64,000 nt of DNA. Source: Arion vulgaris. Its lineage: Eukaryota; Mollusca; Gastropoda; Stylommatophora; Arionidae. The DNA lies in NCBI GenBank assembly GCA_020796225.1, contig CM036759.1, forward strand, positions 65,676,590 to 65,740,589, read 5' to 3'. Shown in pieces: positions 21,440 to 33,489 of this stretch. The position numbers were made by a program, and so were the translations under genes. The number at the start of each line of letters is the position of its first letter. Position 1 is the stretch's first letter. The notes under the pieces were generated by a model. It was not told the origin of the DNA, did no database searches, and worked only from the letters and a program-made list of their open reading frames with translations.

Positions 21440-21840
21440 ACCCAGACATCTCCAACAAATCTAGGCATCTTAGTGCTATGCTTAGTGCTGCAAAAACCTC
21501 CAACAGCTCTAGGCGTGTAGTGCTATGTTTAGTGCTGCAAAACCTCCACTCTGGCGTGGTGCTATGTAGTCTGCAGAAACCTCCAACAGCTCTAGGCGTG
21601 TGTGCATGCTAGTGCTGCGGAGACCTCAACAGCTCTGGCGTGTAGTGCTATGCTTAGTGCTGGAGACCTCCAACAGCTCTAGGCGTGTAGTGCTTGTAGT
21701 GCTGCAGACCTCAACAGCTCTGGCTGGTGCTATGTAGTGCTGCGAGACCTCAACAGCTCTAGGCGTGAGTGCATGCTAGTGCTGAAACCTCAACAGCTCT
21801 GGCGTGTAGTGCTATGATTAGTGCTGTGGAGACTCCTACC
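21440..21840. repeat. About 47-bp degenerate minisatellite, about 9 copies
   Basis: Words CCAACAGCTCTAGGCGTG, TAGTGCTATGCTTAGTGCTG and GGAGACCT recur with many small deletions, like the left half of the 18004 array. Confidence 0.88.
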
Positions 21841-23040
21841 AGGTAGGGATCATTGGTCATCACTGCAGTACTCTCCCACTTTTAGTGCGGTTGGAGCTCT
21901 AAAAAACATCACTTATTGGTATCGACGGGCATGTGATTATAGTCCAGAGAGCCTTTTCTGCGGGTGCTCTAGCGCAATAAATCGTTAAACATTCTTTGCG
22001 ACCTATGTGTGATTTGCCGAAGTACTGAGCAATCAGCTTTACGGACAGACGAATTGCGTTCGCTCAAAACGTTCAATTTTGATTGTTTATTTTGCCCTTT
22101 TTAGATCTAAGTCAAGGAGCGTTCGCAATTCTGGACGTCACCCTGCTCGTGCAAGGACGATCGCGTCCTAAAAGCGTTGACCTTCGCCAGTGTTTAGGTT
22201 TGTGCGACCAGACAAAACCTTTACATTATCGGCCTTATATTTTAGCCCGGAATAGGAATATTCTCAACCGTTTCTCTCTCTCTCGCGATCCCCGCCTAGA
22301 CCGATGAACCAGATTTTATCATGAATGCTACCGTTTCGAGACGCGTGCCGGCACTTGGCAATTTGCAATTTCTACTCTGCATTTTCCTTGGCTCCGGGAA
22401 ACACTGGAATGGGGTCTCACACAGATAATCCAGTAGGTCGTTTCATTCGACGCTATCACTGCAGCTTTTGGATAATTTTGCCCTTGCCGGTATCGCATAC
22501 CCCAGTTCTTCCAGGGATGTTAGTTTTAAACCGGTACTAAAATGCAACTTTAAATTTTGCACTCGTGCAACAGTACCTTGCACGGTTGTCCCAGGGAGTG
22601 CAGTCTTGCTAGGCACAGAAGCACGACCTTAGGTTTTGCGTTCGGCCAACCTCACCTAATAGATTTATCCTGGCTTGGCCTTCGATACGGATTTTACTGC
22701 AATCTTCCCTTATGTCGGTACGATACGTTACTGTGTTCTCATGGACGCTTGTCGAGAGCTGGCAATTGTCGTGCGATCATTGGCTCGTTTCACATCGTTC
22801 TCGTGCATTCTTGTCCCACAGCAGGCAATTTTAGTGCGGTCATTTACTCCGGGGGAGTTAGTATTTGTTCACAGACGACTCATACTCTACTATTTCTTAT
22901 GTTTCAGCAACTATTAGAGCAACTTATCATCGGACATCGGCCAGGAGATGAGTGCATTTATTCAGGGTTTTGGACCTGTAGTACGTTTCCATGCTTGCAC
23001 TACTACCACTACCTGTAGCTCTCCTCGATCTCTACCCGTT
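21841..23040. other. Unassigned 1.2-kb stretch of higher complexity
   Basis: This is one of the longest pieces of the window with no array, no SINE and no LINE motif. It has a more balanced base composition and short plus-strand frames (22083-22307, 22557-23018) that lack any domain I recognise. Weakly repeated words (GGCAATTTGCAATT, GGCAATTGTCGTGCG, GCAATTTTAGTGCGG) hint at an old element body. No splice pattern linking it to the kinesin gene was found. Confidence 0.4.
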
Positions 23041-23370
23041 AAGCCAGACAGGATCCGCTGACCGTTTCCAGGGTCATCACTTGGAGGTGGGGTAGGATCT
23101 TGAATAGTGCCAGCTCACTAATCCTGGTGCGACGTTCTCCCTTGAATTGCGCCTTTGACCCCAGTACACCTCCATAGAATGGGTCTCCTGGAGCTCGGCT
23201 GCCTGAACCCGTGGAGACATCAAACAGTCCCCAGAGCACATCCTGCAAGACTGCCCCAGTCTGAGCAGTGTGAGAATGGAACTCTGGTCAAGAGAAACAT
23301 CCATACAAAACAAACTATTTGGGAAACGGTGAAGATTTCAATCGCACCGCCCTGTTTATGACACATACCG
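23041..23370 (+). pseudogene. RT/RNase H element, C-terminal Cys-rich tail
   Basis: Plus-strand frames give QSPEHILQDCPSLSSVRMEL and NKLFGNGEDFNRTA, matching the tail EHVLQDCPRLAGIRKEYW at 5800 and HILQDCP at 28245. Broken by frame changes near 23215. Confidence 0.7.
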
Positions 23371-23374
23371 GAAT

Positions 23375-23795
23375 AGTTATATAGCAGAAGTTGAACGAGA
23401 AATTAATAATGATAGTGCAAGGGTAAGACTTATGAGAACATGCATATTCCATGTGGCAACATATGGATGTGAATCGTGGACCATAACACAAATATTCAAG
23501 AACAATTTTGAAGCTTTTGAAACAAGATGTTCCAGACAAGTTCTTAGAACATCCTGGACAGAGAAGAAAAAAACCCAAAGATATCCTACAAGACCTGCAT
23601 ATCGAGGAGCAATGGCTAAAAAAACACCAAAAAATGTCCCGGAAGATGAAATATTTTCACCTTTAAACGTCGCAGTGATTTGGAGAGAAAGTTAATGGAA
23701 GGCATGGTTCCTGGAAATCCAGGCAGGGGACGACCAAGACGAAGGTGGCAGCAGGTCATCAAAGGAACCTTGAACATGACGTTAGAGGAGGCAGG
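23375..23795 (+). pseudogene. LINE C-terminal relic, upstream part
   Basis: Frames read MRTCIFHVATYGCESWTITQ, FEAFETRCSRQVLRTSWTEK and, after a shift, LERKLMEGMVPGNPGRGRPRRRW. The reading stops inside LNMTLEEAG where family A has inserted; the tail resumes after the SINE as the repeated unit of the 24063 array. Confidence 0.8.
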
Positions 23796-24062
23796 TCACC
23801 CACGTGTTGCCGGGCTCACAATGGGAGCAAAGAATAGTAAAACTGCGACCTACAAAGCATGTTGTAAGAGGCGAATAGGGTAGGGGCCTAGGAATCTACC
23901 TAGTAAATAAAACGCCTCGCAGAGATCACATGTGCTGGTCTACTTTGAAGTCGCATAACTGCCTCAACGTACAATCGCTGTTAGACTCAGATCAAATACA
24001 AATCAAAAGAGTGGTTTAACAAGTGGTCGATATGAAGCGTTTGAAGAGAAGAAGAAGAGAAA
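23796..24062 (+). mobile_element. SINE-like family A inserted in LINE relic
   Basis: All family words are in order, from CACGTGTTGCCGGGCTCACA to GGTCGATATGAAGCGTTTGA and a GAAGAAGAG tail. Confidence 0.85.
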
Positions 24063-25940
24063 AAGGAGACGGGAGAACTTGCTAGAGACAGAGAGTTTTA
24101 AGGAGGATTGTGGTGATGAAAGCGACGTTACGCAAGGAAAATACTACTACTTGAGTGAAGGTGACGGGAGAACTTGCTAGAGACAGATAGTTTTAAGGAG
24201 GATTGTGGTGATGAAAGCGACGTTACGCAAGGAAAATACTACTACTTGAGTGAAGGTGACGGGAGAACTTGCTAGAGACAGAGAGTTTTAAGGAGGATTG
24301 TGGTGATGAAAGCGACGTTACGCAAGGAAAATGCTACTACTTGAGTGAAGGTGACGGGAGAACTTGCTAGAGACAGAGAGTTTTAAGGAGGATTGTGGTG
24401 ATGAAAGCGACGTTACGCAAGGAAAATGCTACTACTTGAGTGAAGGTGACGGGAGAACTTGCTAGAGACAGAGAGTTTTAAGGAGGATTGTGGTGATGAA
24501 AGCGACGTTACGCAAGGAAAATGCTACTACTTGAGTGAAGGTGACGGGAGAACTTGCTAGAGACAGAGAGTTTTAAGGAGGATTGTGGTGATGAAAGCGA
24601 CGTTACGCAAGGAAAATACTACTACTTGAGTGAAGGTGACGGGAGAACTTGCTAGAGACAGATAGTTTTAAGGAGGATTGTGGTGATGAAAGCGACGTTA
24701 CGCAAGGAAAATGCTACTACTTGAGTGAAGGTGACGGGAGAACTTGCTAGAGACAGAGAGTTTTAAGGAGGATTGTGGTGATGAAAGCGACGTTACGCAA
24801 GGAAAATGCTACTACTTGAGTGAAGGTGACGGGAGAACTTGCTAGAGACAGAGAGTTTTAAGGAGGATTGTGGTGATGAAAGCGACGTTACGCAAGGAAA
24901 ATGCTACTACTTGAGTGAAGGTGACGGGAGAACTTGCTAGAGACAGAGAGTTTTAAGGAGGATTGTGGTGATGAAAGCGACGTTACGCAAGGAAAATGAT
25001 ACTACTTGAGTGAAGGTGACGGGAAGACTTGCTAGAGACAGAGAGTTTTAAGGAGGATTGTGGTGATGAAAGCGACGTTACGCAAGGAAAATGCTACTAC
25101 TTGAGTGAAGGTGACGGGAGAACTTGCTAGAGACAGAGAGTTTTAAGGAGGATTGTGGTGATGAAAGCGACGTTACGCAAGGAAAATACTACTACTTGAA
25201 TGAAGGTGACGGGAGAACTTGCTAGAGACAGAGAGTTTTAAGGAGGATTGTGGTGATGAAAGCGACGTTACGCAAGGAAAATACTACTACTTGAGTGAAG
25301 GTGACGGGAGAACTTGCTAGAGACAGAGAGTTTTAAGGAGGATTGTGGTGATGAAAGCGACGTTACGCAAGGAAATTACTACTTGAGTGAAGGTGACGGA
25401 GAACTTGCTAGAGACAGAAGTTTTAAGGAGGATTGTGGTGATGAAAGCGACGTTACGCAAGGAAAATACTACTACTTGAGTGAAGGTGACGGGAGAACTT
25501 GCTAGAGACAGAGAGTTTTAAGGAGGATTGTGGTGATGAAAGCGACGTTCCGCAAGGAAAGTGCTACTACTAGTGAGGTGACGGAGAACTTGCAGAGACA
25601 GAGAGTTTAAGGAGGATTGTGGTGATGAAAGCGACGTTACAGGAAAATGCTACTACTTGAGTGAAGTGACGGAGAACTTGCTGAGACAGAGAGTTTAAGG
25701 AGGATTGTGGTGATGAAAGCGACGTTACGCAAGGAAAATACTACTACTTGAGTGAAGTGACGGAGAACTTGCTAGAGACAGAGTTTTAAGGAGATTGTGG
25801 TGATGAAAGCGACGTTACAAGGAAAATACTATACTTGAGTGAAGGTGACGGAGAACTTGCTAGAGACAGAGAGTTTAAGGAGGATTGTGGTGATGAAAGC
25901 GACGTTACGCAAGGAAGTGCTACTACTGAGTGTAAAGGTA
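24063..25940. repeat. 95-bp array of LINE C-terminal sequence, about 20 copies
   Basis: The unit starts GTGACGGGAGAACTTGCTAG, includes AAGGAGGATTGTGGTGATGA and ends CTACTTGAGTGAAG. Its translation (GELARDREF and VMKATLRKE) equals the very end of the LINE read at 47050-47135 (GELARDKEFFRRAVMK). Units from 25360 rightward are shortened and diverged. Confidence 0.95.
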
Positions 25941-26059
25941 AAAGCGATAAACAAAACCAGTAGAAACAAAAATAATGACAACTGATAAAACCAACATCAC
26001 AAGAATATTTTTAACAAGAAAGAAAATAAAAATAAGGAACAGTTGTGATGTTTCGGTGA

Positions 26060-26600
26060 AGTAAAATGGGATAAAGAAAAATCAAAAGAAACAGGTAAGA
26101 CAATAAAGATAAGAATACTAAGAGCATGAATATTCCTAGCAGAAGCGTATGTGTGTGAAACATGGACATTTAACAAGGTTGTAGAACAAAAAATATAAAT
26201 ATATGTTCTTTTGAATATAAGTGTTACAGAAGAGTCATCCGTATACCATCAAGTGAGAAGAGAACAAATATATCTGTCTAGAAAGAACTCCAGATTTAAA
26301 GAAAACTGGCTGATGCTACAAATAAGAATGAGAAAAGGGAAATATTTTTAACAAATAAAAAGACACGAAGAGTTGGAGAATATCATTGTTAAAGGAAGCA
26401 TTAAAGGAAGAGAGGGAAAGAGGAAGACAAGGAGAAGATGGATTCAGGATGTGATAGATGTATGGTAGCAACGGAGAAGGAGCCGGAGAAGAAACATCTG
26501 GTCTATGAGAAAGAGATACAATTCCAAGGACTGTAACGGCGACAATGTACTCCGCATGACAAACTATGTGGTGATGATGACACACAATTCTGTTCCATAA
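26060..26600 (+). pseudogene. LINE C-terminal relic
   Basis: Decayed frames give EAYVCETWTFNKVVEQK, YKCYRRVIRIPSSEKR and later RKTRRRWIQDVID, the standard LINE tail. Many stops. Confidence 0.68.
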
Positions 26601-26699
26601 ATCTGTCATCTTATCCTGACGATGTGAGGCTAAAACAGGATTAGAGAATAGAAAGAAAGAATGCACAATTTATAATTAAAGGACATAACGATATCAACG

Positions 26700-27330
26700 C
26701 AAGAATGGTAGCTGTAACATTCAGATCATTAGACAACATATGCAGATCATCAACTTTCAACATACTAATATCAATATATACACATCAAATGTGCGCTCAG
26801 TCTGACTGTATGGATAGAGACATAGACAACATATGAAGATCATAAGCTTACAGGACACATACTAATATCAATATATACAAATCAAATGTGCGCTCAGTCT
26901 GACTGTATGGATAGAGACATTAGAAATATATGAAGACAGTACTTACAGGACATTAGTAATTTTCTAAACAAATCACTTGCTTAACAGCCATCTACTATAG
27001 GATAGACAATTTAGACAACCTTATGGATATAATAAGTACAGACACATTTCCTAAGATCAGTGTATACAAATCAAATGTGCGTCAGTCTGACTGTATGGAA
27101 TAGAGACATATAGCAACGAAAAATGGAGGGTCATAGTTGCTGAACACATGTCTCATTCTAATATTTTTGTACGTAGATAATCAAATGTTTCGCTCCAGTC
27201 AGATGCACATGGATAGAGACATAGACATTATTATGGAGATCATAAGATATCACTGTGACAATACTGAATATCAGATATAACAATCAAATGGGTCAATCTT
27301 CCTTTTACTGTATGCACTTAGAGAATTAAA
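26700..27330. repeat. About 97-bp degenerate tandem repeat
   Basis: Recurring words TCAAATGTGCGCTCAGTCTG, ACTGTATGGATAGAGACAT and ACTAATATCAATATATACA. Spacing is 97 bp in the best part (26811 to 26908), and about twice that next. Divergence rises to the right. Confidence 0.8.
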
Positions 27331-27924
27331 AATAAGTGCCAAGACAGTCTCATACGAGGCTTTGAGGGAAGTTGTCTCAGAAGAATTCACTTCTTAAACA
27401 GTACACTACATATAGAATCAGACAATATTAAAAAAAACCCTTTATGGGGGATATTTTGTAAAACTATAGTACTTTTTGTTGACGTATTTTGTCATTACTC
27501 TAAGACTAGTGTTTCTAATCTAATTATTAGTTGCGTTGCAATTTGATTAATACTAGTTTTGTACCTAAACAACGTTGAATATCTAGACAATATTTAAAGC
27601 GAACGAAACGAAGAAAGGATCTCACGATAGGTTGCGGTGAACCACACTGTCTGCATTCTAATAAGATCTCTGTGTCACGTGAGATGAATAAATATGTTGC
27701 GGTATGCGTCGTCGAGTCCAGGGATGCACAAACTGGGGTGCCTACACTCACAAGACATGTTAGATATTATTTCAGGGATGTGACAAAGAAGGATATGCAC
27801 TGTATGAATAGTAACAGGAACTAGAGGTGCAGATAATAACCCTCTTATAAGGGTTCGAATCTTCTCGTTTTTGCATACCTTAGTATATGCGCTTTTGCAG
27901 CATACTCTTACAGATCGTATAACT
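27331..27924. other. Intronic stretch, no assignable feature
   Basis: Short minus-strand frames (27527-27751, 27675-27929) have no recognised domain. No array was seen. Confidence 0.45.
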
Positions 27925-28085
27925 GTCAATGGTTCTTTTACGTGCTAAACTTGAACACGGAATCTATGTTTTATCATCCTTCTCCGATAGGACTAGGAAC
28001 TCGATTTCAACTACACTGAGATCATGGATCTTTGGATAAACATTCAGATCGCAGACCCGCGGGAAACGAACAGAGTCGCTTTGCA
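27925..28085 (+). mobile_element. Family F, right-hand fragment
   Basis: TTCTTTTACGTGCTAAACTT, TTATCATCCTTCTCCGATAG and CAACTACACTGAGATCATGG follow the family order. Confidence 0.7.
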
Positions 28086-28109
28086 ATGAGTGGCGTTTAT
28101 TTCTTCTTC

Positions 28110-28620
28110 TTCTTCAGCGATCTCTGGTCATGCGCTTAATTTACTGTGTACCACAACTGGGCAAAACAGCTTAGGTCTGTCAGGTTCTTAAAGCTAGTTT
28201 TCAGGTCGACTGGGTGTGGCCACATGTTGCTTCTCAGCTCACAGAAGAGGACAGTCTTGCAGGATATGCTCTGGTGTCTGTTCTGCCTGCTGACACTGGC
28301 AGAGAGCTGTTTGACTTATTCCTAGTCTGTATAAGTGTTTGTTGAGTCTGCAGTGTCCAGTGCGCAGTCGAAATATAATGACCTGGTCAGTTCTGCTTAG
28401 GTCTTTGAGGGAGTCTTTTCCATAATCATATCCAGTGTTTGTCTTCCAGTCTACTGCAGATTTTTTTCTGTATGAGGGTTTTGACCTCTTGAAAAGACAA
28501 GGGTTGGTAAATTTGCTCTTTGGCACTGCCCTCCTTAGCTAAGACATCAGCACTCTCATTGCCTGCAATGTCACAGTGAGATGGAAGGCGTTTATTTAAA
28601 CTCCACGACACAAGAGATAT
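28110..28620 (-). pseudogene. RNase H end and C-terminal tail of RT element
   Basis: Minus strand: SWSLNKRLPSHCDIAGNESA then DVLAKEGSAKEQ (RNase H C-terminal block, with W-x-P-S-H-C-x-I-x-G-N-E-x-A-D), then RTDQVIIFRLRTGHCRLNKH and CQCQQAEQTPEHILQDCPLL. One frame change near 28480 splits it. Same family as 5450-5920 and 54890-55135. Confidence 0.85.
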
Positions 28621-28639
28621 AGTCTAGCATTAGATGATA

Positions 28640-28870
28640 CTTAATGTTACATCGGCTAACGTTGGGTGGGCTGTGCTTATTCCCCGCCACCAGATTTCTT
28701 GTTGGTCAAACACACGAGTTCTACAGTAATCTAAAAACAGCTAAGGAAGGGTTTACTGTTTTCAATCTCCAGAGACTCACGTGGATCTACTGTCCTGGTC
28801 ATGCGGGTATTCGCGGCAACCAGAGAGCGGACATTCTTGCATCAAAAACATCCCATTGTTGGGGAGTTTA
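28640..28870 (+). pseudogene. RNase H fragment of a non-LTR element
   Basis: RLTWIYCPGHAGIRGNQRAD followed by ILASKTS is the last RNase H block. The coding sequence then enters FRMDKDDILRSL, the segment that has been amplified in the array at 28866-29968, and resumes at 29969. Confidence 0.85.
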
Positions 28871-29968
28871 GGATGGATAAGGATGATATTCTTCGGTCTC
28901 TTGTTTAGAATGGATAAGAAGGATATTCTTCAGTCTCTTGTTTAGGATGGATAAGGATGATATTCTTCGGTCTCTTGTTTAGTATGGATAAGGATGATAT
29001 TCTTCAGTCTCTTGTTTAGTATGGATAAGGATGATATTCTTCAGTCTCTTGTTTAGTATGGATAAGGAGGATATTCTTCAGTCTCTTGTTTAGTATGGAT
29101 AAGGAGGATATTCTTCGGTCTCTTGTTTAGGATGGATGAGGATATTCTTCGGTCTCTTGTTTAGTATGGATAAGGAGGATATTCTTCAGTTTCTTGTTTA
29201 GGATGGATAAGGATGATATTCTTCAGTCTCTTGTTTAGAATGGATAAGGATGATATTCTTCAGTCTCTTGTTTAGAATGGATAAGAAGGATATTCTTCAG
29301 TCTCTTGTTTAGTATGGATAAGGAGAATATTCTTCAGTCTCTTGTTTAGAATGGATAAGGATGATATTCTTCAGTCTCTTGTTTAGTATGGATAAGGAGG
29401 ATATTCTTCAGTCTCTTGTTTAGTATGGATAAGGAGGATATTCTTCGGTCTCTTGTTTAGGATGGATGAGGATATTCTTCGGTCTCTTGTTTAGAATGGA
29501 TAAGGAGGATATTCTCAGTTTCTTATTTAGGATGATAAGGATGATATTCTTCAGTCTCTTGTTTAGAATGGATAAGGATAATATTCTTCAGTCTCTTGTT
29601 TAGAATGGATAAGAAGGATATTCTTCAGTCTCTTGTTTAGAATGGATAAGGATGATATTCTTCAGTCTCTTGTTTAGAATGGATAAGAAGGATATTCTTC
29701 AGTCTCTTGTTTAGAATGGATAAGGATGATATTCTTCAGTCTCTTGTTTAGAATGGATAAGAAGGATATTCTTCAGTCTCTTGTTTAGAATGGATAAGAA
29801 GGATATTCTTCAGTCTCTTGTTTAGGATGGATAAGGATGATATTCTTCGGTCTCTTGTTTAGTATGGATAAGGAGGATATTCTTCAGTCTCTTGTTTAGG
29901 ATGGATAAGGATGATATTCTTCGGTCTCTTGTTTAGGATGGATAAGGAGGATATTCTTCGGTCTCTTG
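28866..29968. repeat. 37-bp array of RNase H-element coding sequence, about 30 copies
   Basis: Unit GGATGGATAAGGATGATATT plus CTTCGGTCTCTTGTTTA. One copy reads MDKDDILRSL, equal in position to MDKGDVLRYL of the unexpanded relative at 37455-37490. The unit is not a multiple of three, so the expansion destroyed the frame. Confidence 0.95.
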
Positions 29969-30170
29969 ACAACCTACTCTTGGATGAGGACAGTAAAATC
30001 GATGTTGAATAAATCCAGTGATTGAAGGAGTCTGCAATTACAGGCTGTAAAAGTAGAGCTGAATGCTTGCGTGGTAACAAGAGGATTGTGTTTAATCAGC
30101 GAGTCACAGGAACCATAAGTATGCATATCTTCGATATCTGTTAAGAAAGACTGAGCAACTATGATTCTGC
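29969..30170 (+). pseudogene. RNase H element, tail after the array
   Basis: Reads LLLDEDSKIDVE, LKESAITGCKSRAECL and RVTGTISMHIFDI, parallel to LLDENIIIDVESIQQF and RAIGTISIHTLRYL at 37495-37660. Confidence 0.78.
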
Positions 30171-30395
30171 CTGTGCCAACTAGCTGTGACGCTAGTTCAG
30201 TAACCACAATAAGTATTCCTCGCCATCAGATTACTTCTCGTGAAAAAGTCATCCATAATTGTTGCACAGGATTCTCAAACATTTCTGTTGCATGTGAATA
30301 TGCTCTTTTTCAGATGTCAAGCTCTTCATTAAATTCTCTGCAACAAGTGTATCATTATAATTGGAGAACATTATTCCAATATTTTCTAAGGGTCA

Positions 30396-30700
30396 TCTGA
30401 AAAATAATGACTGCCTCTTTCCTATATTGACAATACGTTTTTTCTGTGTCTTGACTTCATTCAACATCTCCACATTCGTAATTTTAGCAGTCCATGGGAT
30501 CCTCATCATTCTTCTGTAAAACCACATCTCTGTGACCCCCAGATATGTTTCTATCCGTTTGTTTACTGTCCATGACTCGCATCCGTATGTCAGTATTGGT
30601 TCTATGTACACTGTATAACTCTCAATTGGCAATGGTTTGTTGCATATAATGCTTCGAATTTTCTGGAACGCAGACATTCTCTATTCTGCTCTTTATTTCT
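30396..30700 (-). pseudogene. LINE C-terminal relic
   Basis: Minus strand reads SAFQKIRSIICNKPLPIES, VYIEPILTYGCESWTVNK, VTEMWFYRRMMRIPWTAK and TNVEMLNEVKTQKKRI without a stop over 94 codons. Same type as 14616-15075. Confidence 0.82.
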
Positions 30701-30754
30701 GATCTGCATCTGCCTTCTTATGTTACCAGGACCCCAAGGTATTTTATATGGGGT

Positions 30755-30782
30755 AAGGAGTACACACAAATTTGAGAACCGC
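30755..30782. other. Possible hAT-like right terminus
   Basis: AATTTGAGAACCGCTGGTG matches the inward end of hAT elements (reverse CACCAGCGGTTCTCAAATT). No partner end with an 8-bp duplication was located. Confidence 0.35.
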
Positions 30783-30879
30783 TGGTGAAAGCTAATGTGC
30801 TAATCAATATTCTAGGCATTTTAACAGTGGCGGTTTATAAAGCACTTTGTTTTGGATCTCTACTGTCGCCAAATGTGTT

Positions 30880-31145
30880 GTCTTCAAAATTCACAATGGA
30901 ACTCTGTATGACTCCCCTGACGTTAAGGCAGCAACAAATGCACGACCTTCTTGGACCGTCCTCTGCATTATGTTCCAGCTGTGATTCATTTCTTTCTCTT
31001 TAAGTTCTTGTTCTACTGTTCTCCTCTTAAGTCGTTTTAGGTCTTCCACGTTTTCGTTTACCCTCTGTGTCCGCCTCAGTACAGTTTTCATGACAAATTT
31101 AGTCTCCATGCGTATCACATGTCCAATTCATCTCTTAAGTGCTCT
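30880..31145 (-). pseudogene. LINE C-terminal relic
   Basis: Minus strand: HVIRMETKFVMKTVLRR, a basic R-x-K-R segment, then HSWNIMQRTVQEGRAFVAAL, typical of the terminal W..Q....D/E-G-R-x-F-V-A-A-L block of LINE polyproteins. Confidence 0.7.
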
Positions 31146-31149
31146 CTTT

Positions 31150-31480
31150 TGGATGATTGGTGGTATCATATTCTCGTGTTGACACTATGCAAGCAGTTCT
31201 TTTTTAGAGATAGTATTTAGATGATGGTATTCATATTCTCTTGTTGACACTATGCAAGCAGTTCTTGTTTAGAGATAGTATTTAGATGATGGTATTCATA
31301 TTCTCTTGTTGACACTATGCAAGCAGTTCTTGTTTAGAGATAGTATTTAGATGATGGTATTCATATTCTCTTGTTGACACTATGCAAGCAGTTCTTGTTT
31401 AGAGATAGTATTTGGATGATGGTATTCATATTCTCTTGTTGACACTATGCAATCAGTTCTTGTTTATAGATAGTATTTCT
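31150..31480. repeat. 65-bp minisatellite, 5 copies
   Basis: Unit words GATGGTATTCATATTCTCTT, GTTGACACTATGCAAGCAGT and TCTTGTTTAGAGATAGTATT; spacing of GTTGACACT is 65 bp. It adjoins the LINE relic at 30880. Confidence 0.93.
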
Positions 31481-31829
31481 ACTAGAACACGTGTACTATC
31501 ATTTTACTAAGTTGGAGTTAGGCTCGCATGAATGGGAGTGACACTGGTAATACGAAAAGTAAACCTTCACGAAAAACAGTGAGAGGCGCCATAATTACGT
31601 GCCATGATTGTGCCTCAAAGTATAGATGTATACCTTTAAATATAACGTTAATAATGACACTAATAATAATAATATTATCTTTGCTTGTTAGAGTCAAGGG
31701 GTGTTTCTCTGAGAAAATCATCCTCACATAAAATTAGACATTGTATCCTGTCTTCAACTTGTCGAGAGAATGTCAGAAAATCCTGCTCTGACCATCACTT
31801 AACATTTATACAAATAAACAATAAATTTA
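31481..31829. other. Intronic stretch, no assignable feature
   Basis: Overlapping short frames occur on both strands without domains. Confidence 0.45.
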
Positions 31830-32345
31830 TTAATTGATTGATTGATTGATTGTTTATGAGACCATCATTCTTATAATAGCCGCCCATCGCAAGCGATGAG
31901 AACAACAGTCTCAGACGTGTGCTGCTGCACTCTCTGATATGTGCGCAGTTGACTGTAGAGTCAAATCCTAGAACACAATCCCCTACCACATGTGGGGCAT
32001 ACATGATCAAGGTTAGACATGTATATTATATGTTCTGTTCTTTCGCTCAGCTCGTTTTCTATGTGCTTCAACGGCACAACGTTTCTCCGCTATGTGAGAT
32101 CCTCTATATATATGCTCCGAACTCTTTCTTGCACATGAAGATCTCAGCGACAGTGCTCAAACTCCGCAGGTGAGGGCGCTCGATGTCATTTAGAAGAAGG
32201 TGAAAATATTTAGAAGGAACTGGTATCTTTTTAATTTGTAGAATATATGGACAATAAGTAACATACTCATCATACGCTTATAGATTTGAAGCTCGCCTCG
32301 CCTTCCAAAGGTACTCGGTTCGCTACCTCGGGGAGCAATCGTTAT
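31830..32345 (+). mobile_element. Family F copy with TGAT run and tRNA-like segment
   Basis: A TGATTGATTGAT run at 31835 is followed by an unassigned 200 bp, then by family F words on the plus strand at 32060-32265 (GCTCCGAACTCTTTCTTGCA, AAGATCTCAGCGACAGTGCT). At 32280-32345 there is a tRNA-like piece (CTCGCCTCGCCTTCCAAAGG, CTCGGTTCGCTACCTCGG), the same type that is amplified at 53946-54780. Confidence 0.6.
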
Positions 32346-33033
32346 ATTTTTCCAGACATTCCTGATCTCAGTGTAGGTGAAATCGAGTTCCTAGTCATAT
32401 CGGAGAAGGACGATAAAACGTAGGTCTATGTTCCAAGTTGAACACTTCAAAGTACCATAGAGTCCAACATCAAGAAGAGCAAAGCTGAAAAGGGCTACCA
32501 TAGAGTCCAACATCAAGAAGAGAAAGCTGAGAAGCCGCTGCACGGGAAAATTCATTAGAAAGATTAAAAAATAAAATTCTTGTAAATATTTTTCACCATC
32601 CTGGTAATTATATCGTGACCTTCTGCGGTGTTCTGTCGCTGAGATCTTCCTGTGTGAACAAAGAGATCGGAGAACACATGGTTACTCACGAGAGCCGCAG
32701 TAGCGTGCATAGATGTTAGTGAACTTGCTTCTTATACTAGTGGTACGGGTTCAATTTCACATTAGACGTGGAGAATTTTCCGATCGTAACAGCTATCAGG
32801 TCAACCAAGCTTCAATTGGATACCATGAAAAGCACTGTGAAGTAAAGGAGGCCGGCGTGATGTTGACCACATCACCCATCGTGTGTCGAGCGTAATGAAA
32901 AATACGTGTCTAACACCGTATAACCATATATATCTCGTCGTATAACGAGGGTTTCTTTCATTTTTCATGGTTGCTCAGCGAAATGCAATGGTGATGGTCC
33001 TATCAATCAATCAATCAATCAATCAATCAACAA
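32346..33033 (-). mobile_element. Family F, reversed copy with insertion
   Basis: The reverse order of family F words is seen at 32346-32705 and completed at 32960-33033, ending in an AATC run. The 254 bp between (32706-32960) are foreign to the family. A unit of about 45 bp (CATAGAGTCCAACATCAAGA) is duplicated at 32455 and 32500. Confidence 0.7.
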
Positions 33034-33381
33034 GATAAATCAGAAAAATACAATAACTAAATATATACAGAAATATAACACAAATTACTGCCAACTTGAA
33101 GAAGTGTACAGAACAGTAACGACAAAGAAAGAAATCAGTTTCTCACCATGATATGAAGTCAGATAATTATCCAATGTTTCCGATGATGAATTGATCACAG
33201 ATGTATTACGAAATAGTAAAGTTGATGCAGTGATCAACGGAAAACCAGTTTGTTGTTGATTTGTAAACACGACGAAATTTGGTACCTTCTTGAGGAACGC
33301 ACAGGTAAGAATAGATGTACGGGAAGTGCTTCTAACTCTGTCTTAACGCGGTTGTAGTTATAAACACGTGAAGAAAGTCTG
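33034..33381. other. Intronic stretch, no assignable feature
   Basis: A short minus-strand frame (33085-33270) shows no domain. Confidence 0.45.
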
Positions 33382-33489
33382 GCCTCTACCAGTGGCGTAG
33401 CTTAACAATGCGAAATAGGTGGGCTGCTAATTAAAATCAATATGTGCCCTCCCGTTTAACCTCTTTTCCTTTTAATTGAAAAACCAACT

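Noticed and set aside
30755..30782. Complete hAT element ending here
   Set aside because: Only a single terminus-like word is seen; no partner end with an 8-bp duplication.
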